Of a stretch of 20,807 bases of DNA, positions 16,094 through 20,807 are shown piece after piece. The notes beneath the pieces were generated by a model. The model saw only the letters and a program-made list of their open reading frames with translations, did not search any database and was not told the origin of the DNA. Numbering within the stretch: the first letter of the stretch is position 1; each line of letters opens with the position of its first letter. The position numbers were made by a program, and so were the translations under genes. Source of the DNA: Lachnospiraceae bacterium (GTDB taxonomy: Bacteria; Bacillota; Clostridia; Lachnospirales; Lachnospiraceae); assembly GCA_009774345.1 (NCBI GenBank), contig VSNR01000070.1, positions 1 through 20,807 of the forward strand, in the 5' to 3' direction.

Positions 16094-16814
16094 GTATACA
16101 CCCTCCTGCATTATGTCTGCACTCAAGATTGCCGTTTAACAGTTTTGGCAGAATCTCCGATTTTGCCCCGATGTCCTGTATCTCGCCGTCTGCTATCACT
16201 ACGATTTTGTCCGCGATGTCGAGAATGCGCTCCTGATGCGAGATAATCACGATATTTCCCTGCGTCTTGTCATGCATTTTCTCAAATACCTTGATTAAAT
16301 TCTGAAAACTCCACAGATCAATTCCTGCCTCCGGCTCATCAAACACTGAGAGCTTCATCCCTCTGGCAATGACTGTCGCAATCTCAATCCGCTTGAGTTC
16401 CCCGCCGGACAGACTGGCATTGACCTCACGGTTAATGTAATCCCGCGCACAGAGCCCCACCTCCGCAAGATACTTACAAGCGCCCTCGACACTGAGCTGC
16501 TCCTTCGCCGCCAGCCGGATGAGGTCAAGCACTGTGATTCCTTTAAACCGCACTGGCTGCTGAAAGGCAAAGCTGATGCCCAGATTCGCCCGCTCTGTGA
16601 TGGACAGCTCTGTGATATCCTGCCCTTCAAAGAAAATCCGCCCCTCCGTCGGCTGTATGATTCCTGCTATCATCTTCGCGAGGGTCGATTTGCCGCCTCC
16701 GTTTGGCCCGGTGATCGCTGTGAAACGGTCCTCAATCTTTAGATCAATATGATTCAATATATCCTTTCCATTCCCATCATCCACATGGTAGGATATATCC
16801 TTTAATTCTAGCAC
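16086..16814 (-). CDS. sufC: SufC-like Fe-S assembly ATPase (SmsC-like)
   Basis: Soluble ABC-type ATPase of 242 residues; SufC proteins drive conformational change of SufB/D scaffolds during Fe-S assembly in the cytosol. All ATPase motifs are present in order: Walker A GPNGGGKST (36-44), Q-loop FQQP (84-87), signature LSGGE (135-139), Walker B LSVFDEPEAG (155-164) and the switch H193 in ISHQ. The DEPEAGID variant is typical of SufC. The start is GTG at 16814 with a GGAGG site upstream. The next gene overlaps it by 8 bases. No sufS, sufU, iscU or rrf2-type regulator gene appears in the window, so this is at most a two-component core. Confidence 0.93.
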   Translation of the reverse strand: MLELKDISYHVDDGNGKDILNHIDLKIEDRFTAITGPNGGGKSTLAKMIAGIIQPTEGRIFFEGQDITELSITERANLGISFAFQQPVRFKGITVLDLIRLAAKEQLSVEGACKYLAEVGLCARDYINREVNASLSGGELKRIEIATVIARGMKLSVFDEPEAGIDLWSFQNLIKVFEKMHDKTQGNIVIISHQERILDIADKIVVIADGEIQDIGAKSEILPKLLNGNLECRHNAGGCIHG

Positions 16815-16844
16815 GTATCCGCGCCTCCTCTCCTGATGTCTCCT

Positions 16845-16874
16845 ATAATATATACGCTCTTACAGTATAACCAA
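16845..16874 (-). promoter_or_regulatory. Candidate promoter of the sufC-like operon
   Basis: Minus strand TTGGTT (16869-16874), 18-base spacer, TATTAT (16845-16850). A second possible -10, TATACT (16864-16869), overlaps the -35. Weak evidence. Confidence 0.35.
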
Positions 16875-16881
16875 TATTTGA

Positions 16882-16903
16882 CAAAAAAGCGACTGTTTTT
16901 TTG
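16882..16903 (-). terminator. Weak A/T stem after the AAA-ATPase gene
   Basis: CAAAAAAACAG...CTTTTTTG on the minus strand forms a 6-7 bp A:T stem ending in T's, about 16 bases past the stop codon. Low stability, so only a possible terminator. Confidence 0.3.
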
Positions 16904-16918
16904 ATTTTCATATTAATA

Positions 16919-18634
16919 TTATCCTGAAACCACCTGACAACGTTTCTTATAACATGCAATCCCATACCTGTAGATGGTTTTCATGCCATCATCAACCAGT
17001 AATTCTTCATAATTCCTGTCATGAATCTGTTCCAATGCTTCTTTACAGGCATTCTCAAACGCCGCGTTCTCGGCATATTTCAGTTCTATGACGATGCCGA
17101 TGTCTCTGTCCTCGACTTCCACGCTGATATCGCTGTAGCCGTCTCCTGACTCGGCGTTGGATTTGACTTTCCAGCCTTCCATGCCCGCAAATAATCCCAG
17201 TAAAATTCCATGGTAAAAGTTTTCTTTCATACCTTTTTTGACACTGGTATCCCGAATGCTGATGGTCTTTCGCAGGTATGATGTAAATCCTCTCTCGATT
17301 GCCGCCGTATCATTTTCTTCAAACGCCCTGCAAAAATTTTCCAGTTTTTGTGTATCTTTTGTCGATTCCGTCTCAAACCATTCCTGTATCTGCTCCTCAA
17401 ATATCCATTGTATTTCTTTATTTGGAATAATCAACGATGTCATGCCGTTATCATCATTTGCACATTGTGTGAGGTATCCTGTTGTAAAAAGGACACTCCA
17501 TAAATTGTCAGCCTGCGAATCCAAATCTCTGTAGGTCAGCTCCTGCCGAATTTTCTTTTTGATACTGCCGCCATTCATCAACTGTTCAATTTCACTCTTT
17601 GTCGATGCCGTTGCCCTGCTTATAAATTTCCTGATAATGTCGTTACTGCTCGTGTTTACCCAGTAATTCTGAGGTTCGGATACACTTCCGTCGCGCAGGT
17701 CGCCGCAGTAATTGATGACATCCCACGGACAGTAAATGCCAAGATTGCCAAACAGGTAACCATCATACCATTCCTTCACGGCATCATACTGGCCTTCCAG
17801 CCCATAATACTCCAGCATCTGCCTTACTTCTGCATCCGTAAAGCCAAAATATTCCTTGTAACGAACATCTTTTACAGTATATACCTTAAAATTATTGAGT
17901 CCGGTAAAAATGCTTTCCCTTGATATCCGCAGGCATCCTGTCAGCACTGCAAATTTCAGGCTGTCGTTTGTCTTGAATGCATTGCCGAACAAAACCCTGA
18001 TGAGTTCCACCATAGAATCATAGTATCCTGCCCGATATGCCTTATCAAGCGGCACGTCGTATTCGTCAATCAGCATGACCGCAGCCTGTCCGTAATGCTT
18101 CTGCAAAAACTGCGACAGTATCAGCAGGCTGTCTTTGAGCAAATCATCCGACATGGTAAAAGTGCCCGTCTTATCCGTACTGATAAGCGCCTCATACTGG
18201 CTGCGTTCGGCCTCATCAATCCTGTCACTTTCCAGCAGAAACCGGAACCGCATCGCCTCTTTCCCTATAATTCTGCGCAGCATTACTTTTGCCTCTTCAA
18301 AGTTTTCGCCCGTTGCGCCCTTTAACGTTATTGAAATGACAGGAAACTTCCCCATATACTCTTCACATAGTTCTTTTTCCCCTGAAATCTCAAGCCCGTC
18401 AAAAATTGTGGTGTTGTCAGACAGCATGATGTCACTGCCTATATCAAAAAAATATTTCAGCATGCTCATGTTCAGCGTCTTTCCAAAGCGCCTCGGACGC
18501 GTGAACAGATTTATTTTTCCCGGATTCTCCAGCAGAGTTTTCATCAGCCCGGTTTTATCAACATAATAGAATCCCCCTGTACGCATTTCCCTAAAATTCT
18601 CAATCCCCATCGGAAGCTTTACTTTTCCTGCCAT
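16919..18634 (-). CDS. AAA-ATPase-like protein with C-terminal PD-(D/E)XK nuclease domain
   Basis: Member of the large Bacteroidetes/Firmicutes family with an AAA-ATPase-like domain (PF09820 type) and a PD-(D/E)XK nuclease-like tail (PDDEXK_9), 571 residues. Opening LPMGIENFREMRTGGFYYVDKT is the family hallmark (key residues at 8-27). Walker A-like RPRRFGKT lies at 46-53, Walker B-like MLIDEYD at 187-193, and the sensor-like TGCLRISRESIF segment follows. The tail shows GYSDISVEV and IVIELKYA, the D...ExK nuclease core. The biological role is not established; many copies occur per gut genome, and defence or mobile-element roles have been suggested. A near-consensus promoter precedes it, and the gene appears to be transcribed alone. 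Confidence 0.92.
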   Translation of the reverse strand: MAGKVKLPMGIENFREMRTGGFYYVDKTGLMKTLLENPGKINLFTRPRRFGKTLNMSMLKYFFDIGSDIMLSDNTTIFDGLEISGEKELCEEYMGKFPVISITLKGATGENFEEAKVMLRRIIGKEAMRFRFLLESDRIDEAERSQYEALISTDKTGTFTMSDDLLKDSLLILSQFLQKHYGQAAVMLIDEYDVPLDKAYRAGYYDSMVELIRVLFGNAFKTNDSLKFAVLTGCLRISRESIFTGLNNFKVYTVKDVRYKEYFGFTDAEVRQMLEYYGLEGQYDAVKEWYDGYLFGNLGIYCPWDVINYCGDLRDGSVSEPQNYWVNTSSNDIIRKFISRATASTKSEIEQLMNGGSIKKKIRQELTYRDLDSQADNLWSVLFTTGYLTQCANDDNGMTSLIIPNKEIQWIFEEQIQEWFETESTKDTQKLENFCRAFEENDTAAIERGFTSYLRKTISIRDTSVKKGMKENFYHGILLGLFAGMEGWKVKSNAESGDGYSDISVEVEDRDIGIVIELKYAENAAFENACKEALEQIHDRNYEELLVDDGMKTIYRYGIACYKKRCQVVSG

Positions 18635-18706
18635 GCCATACCCCTTTCTGCCTGCATATCTTTCTGTTTGCTTTATTCAGATTCATCGTTTTTACTTCTC
18701 AGTTTT

Positions 18707-18735
18707 ATTCTAGTGGCATATTCATGACTTGTCAA
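18707..18735 (-). promoter_or_regulatory. Strong promoter of the AAA-ATPase gene
   Basis: Minus strand perfect TTGACA (18730-18735), 17-base spacer, TAGAAT (18707-18712, one mismatch). It lies directly after the terminator of the surface protein gene and implies a leader of about 65 bases. Confidence 0.75.
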
Positions 18736-18750
18736 CATATCCGAAAATCA

Positions 18751-18780
18751 GAAAGCAGAAAAGCTAAACGCTTTTCTGCC
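18751..18780 (-). terminator. Intrinsic terminator after the surface protein gene
   Basis: GCAGAAAAGC (18755-18764) pairs perfectly with GCTTTTCTGC (18770-18779) around a 5-base loop. The minus strand continues TTTCTGATTTT. It lies 16 bases past the stop codon. Confidence 0.8.
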
Positions 18781-18795
18781 TTTAAAACAGGATTT

Positions 18796-20691
18796 TTATT
18801 TAATGTTCTTTTGGACAATCTTAAAGGTTATACGCTTCACGCCGCTGTAGGCGCCCTTTCCCCTGACAAGGATGGTGGCGGTGCCGCGTTTTGTGTTGTT
18901 GTAGCAGCCGATGATCTCATACGCCTCCGTGGTCAGGTAGTCTTTCGTTTTTCCAGTCTTTTTATAGAGCCTGATTTCTGGTGTCACCGCGCTTCCTGTA
19001 TACTGCTGTGGCGCGATTTTGTCATTCTTGGTCTTTGCGATGTCCTTTACTTCTTTTGCTTCACGGACAAAATATGCTGCGCTTAGTGTGCCGGTGTAGC
19101 TGCCTGCTGAGGCTGCTGTCACTGTCGCGCAGAGTTTTGTGCCGGCTGCGATTTTGTCGTTTTTACCGACTGGCTGCCCGCTGTCCGCGTAGGTGTACTG
19201 CACGGTATAATCCTTCCCGGCTTTCAGCTGTTTCCCGTCAAGGTCATAGACTTTCGGGGCGGAATAATAACTGCTTCCTTTTTTGTTTTTCCCGTATGCC
19301 TTATCGGCCACGATAATAGAAAGCTTATGGATATCCTGTGCGGAAATGGCATAGTTTTCCGTGATGCTTCCGCTGTAGTTTCCGGTCCCGGTGATTTTGA
19401 CTATGGGCGTCTTTGCTCCCCCGGCTGTCATGTTATTGCTGTATTTAAGCGTATAGTCGGCGCCCTCGCGCAGCGTCCTTGCCGTGCCGTTATAAGTATG
19501 CGTGATGACGGGCTGCGGCTTTGCGCCTCCCTTTGTATGGCTTATATCAGCGGGCATCATGACTTTGATGTTTCCGGCGGCTTTTTCCGTCTGAAGGTTC
19601 AGCCTGCCGATCTGGTATGTCACTTTGATGCTGCCGGAATAACCTTTTCCGGGAATGCCCGCTGCGGTTATGGTCGCTTTTCCTTTGTTGATGTTGCTGC
19701 TGTAGCTGACAGTGTATGCGTCGGCTGGTATTATTTCACCGCTTCCGTTTTTACCGGAATATACTGTTATCTGCGGCGTGACGGGTGCGCCGGTGTAGGG
19801 ATATGATTTTTCCACGCCTTTTATGGAGCCTTTTCTTAAATCTGTCCCCGTGATGGCTGTGGTGATGCGTTTTTCCCCGGCATAGGCGCCTGCCGGCGAT
19901 GCTTCTATAATGATGGCTGCGGTTCCGACGGTTTCCGTGTTTTCCGTGCGCACTGTGTAGTCCGTGTCTTTTGCCAGTGTTGTTTTTCCTATTTTGACCG
20001 TGATGTTTTGCAGGTCGGATTCAAGACTGCCACTCTGGTATGGATAGCTCTTTTTTATTCCTGTGACCTTTGCGCTGTTTAAGAGCTTCGTCCCTCCCGG
20101 CTTTACATGGAATGCCTTCACAATGGTTCCGGTGTAATTCTGTTTTCCGGTAATGGTAATGTCATAATCCCCTGCTGTTTTGATATCTGCATGATACGAG
20201 AGCGTGTAATCCGTTTTTTCTTTTAATTTCTTTCCGTTCCATGTGACGGTCACTGCGGGTTTCAGGTTTTTTCCCGTTTCGGTAACGGTTGTTACAATGA
20301 CTGTAATGCCGGAATCTGTACTGATATTAATTGGCTCGATGGTGAAGGTTTTTACAGCTTTTCCGGTGTAGTTTCCTTTTCCTGCAACGATCATCTGCGC
20401 GGTGCCAGCATTGGTGTTGTTTTTATAGGAAATGGTATAGTCCATGGTTTCGCGCAGCGGCGTTTCTCCGTAATATACCCGGATGCCCTCCTGTTTTACC
20501 GCGCTTCCCGTATAGGCTACAGACGGTTCCAGATTGTCTATCCAGAGTTCCCGCGGTATTTTCTTCGGGACTGCCTCGGTATAAGTATGGCCGCATCTCG
20601 AACAGGTGTAGGTTTTTTCACCTTCGGATTCCACCGTCGGCTCTTTTGTCACTTCGCCCTCATTGTAATCATGCCCAAGGGCAGATACCAC
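18796..20691 (-). CDS. Repeat-rich surface protein with CxxC module and Ig-like repeats (3' part of a longer gene)
   Basis: Secreted or surface-type protein, 631 residues from a GTG at 20691, but probably the C-terminal part of a longer gene. Residues about 5-45 form a GHDYNEGEVTKEP ... YTCSRCGHTYTEAVPK module, of the doubled CxxC type common in Lachnospiraceae surface proteins. About seven imperfect beta-rich repeats follow, each with a YTG-type opening, a DYTVSY-like centre and a GNYTG ending, to KIVQKNIK at the C-terminus. There is no LPxTG motif or transmembrane anchor at the C-terminus, and no signal peptide at this N-terminus. The GTG has no good ribosome site, and the frame continues upstream as ECTKCHAILEKDI to a stop at 20734-20736. 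See the upstream fragment entry. Probable role: extracellular adhesion or scaffold; inference. Confidence 0.75.
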   Translation of the reverse strand: MVSALGHDYNEGEVTKEPTVESEGEKTYTCSRCGHTYTEAVPKKIPRELWIDNLEPSVAYTGSAVKQEGIRVYYGETPLRETMDYTISYKNNTNAGTAQMIVAGKGNYTGKAVKTFTIEPINISTDSGITVIVTTVTETGKNLKPAVTVTWNGKKLKEKTDYTLSYHADIKTAGDYDITITGKQNYTGTIVKAFHVKPGGTKLLNSAKVTGIKKSYPYQSGSLESDLQNITVKIGKTTLAKDTDYTVRTENTETVGTAAIIIEASPAGAYAGEKRITTAITGTDLRKGSIKGVEKSYPYTGAPVTPQITVYSGKNGSGEIIPADAYTVSYSSNINKGKATITAAGIPGKGYSGSIKVTYQIGRLNLQTEKAAGNIKVMMPADISHTKGGAKPQPVITHTYNGTARTLREGADYTLKYSNNMTAGGAKTPIVKITGTGNYSGSITENYAISAQDIHKLSIIVADKAYGKNKKGSSYYSAPKVYDLDGKQLKAGKDYTVQYTYADSGQPVGKNDKIAAGTKLCATVTAASAGSYTGTLSAAYFVREAKEVKDIAKTKNDKIAPQQYTGSAVTPEIRLYKKTGKTKDYLTTEAYEIIGCYNNTKRGTATILVRGKGAYSGVKRITFKIVQKNIK

Positions 20692-20737
20692 GATATCTTT
20701 TTCCAGTATGGCATGGCACTTGGTACATTCCTGTTAA

Positions 20738-20807
20738 TAACTTCATGAGCTGTCACAGATTCAACCTCACCTGCTGTCGTAAAATCACCCATTTTCCTGT
20801 CACACAA
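20738..20807 (-). pseudogene. Upstream fragment of the same surface protein, out of frame
   Basis: Reading leftward from the window edge, one frame gives CDRKMGDFTTAGEVESV then TAHEVIN. It then runs out of phase with the following ECTKCHAILEKDIVVSALG, which is the natural continuation of a CxxC module. Adding one base (for example a third A in the AA at 20736-20737, giving EVIKQECTKC) joins the two. This suggests a one-base deletion in a larger gene that extends beyond the window, or a sequencing error. Confidence 0.6.

Noticed and set aside
15521..16246. 241-codon open frame on the plus strand
   Set aside because: It lies wholly antisense to the well-supported sufB-like and sufC-like genes and shows no domain signature.
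19327..19806. 159-codon open frame on the plus strand
   Set aside because: Shadow of the repetitive surface protein gene in the opposite frame; no ribosome site or recognisable domain.

Overview
The window looks like chromosomal DNA from an anaerobic, gut-type Firmicute, most likely Lachnospiraceae. Reasons: moderate GC, strong AGGAGG-type ribosome sites, sigma-A-type promoters, ATP-type PEP carboxykinase, a LytTR/GHKL two-component pair, an AAA-ATPase/PD-(D/E)XK protein, an Rpn-like nuclease, and a surface protein with CxxC and Ig-like repeats. No tRNA, rRNA, CRISPR array or complete insertion sequence was seen. No gene-free stretch exceeds 300 bases; the longest is 14303-14576.

Layout. Positions 1-7419 are all minus strand: pckA (3' end cut by the window edge), a three-domain Xaa-Pro aminopeptidase with a small membrane protein just upstream, thrC, a solitary HipA-like kinase and a SleB/CwlJ-type wall hydrolase. 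Positions 7631-11643 form a plus-strand island: a LytTR response regulator, a GHKL sensor kinase, a lipoprotein and a broken glycerate kinase. From 11600 to the end everything is minus strand again: an Rpn-like nuclease, an RsiV-like (DUF3298) lipoprotein, a three-gene run sufC-like / sufB-like / nitroreductase, an AAA-ATPase with a PD-(D/E)XK tail, and a repeat-rich surface protein with an apparent frameshift near its 5' side.

How genes work together. The SufC-like ATPase and the single 305-residue SufB/D-like scaffold overlap by 8 bases. They look like a minimal iron-sulfur assembly pair without SufS, SufU or a second SufB/D; the nitroreductase follows 56 bases downstream. The regulator, sensor and lipoprotein are spaced like one operon behind a clear promoter. 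pckA, thrC, the HipA-like gene, the Rpn-like gene and the AAA-ATPase gene each have a recognisable promoter of their own.

The most noteworthy points are broken or minimal genes. The glycerate kinase has a one-base frameshift in an A6 tract and then loses its C-terminus at the junction with the convergent Rpn-like gene. The surface protein has a one-base frame break inside a CxxC module. The SUF pair lacks the SufB catalytic cysteine. The HipA-like kinase has no visible antitoxin. I do not see convincing evidence of a wholly new system; the nearest candidates are the minimal SUF pair and the sensor/regulator/lipoprotein set.
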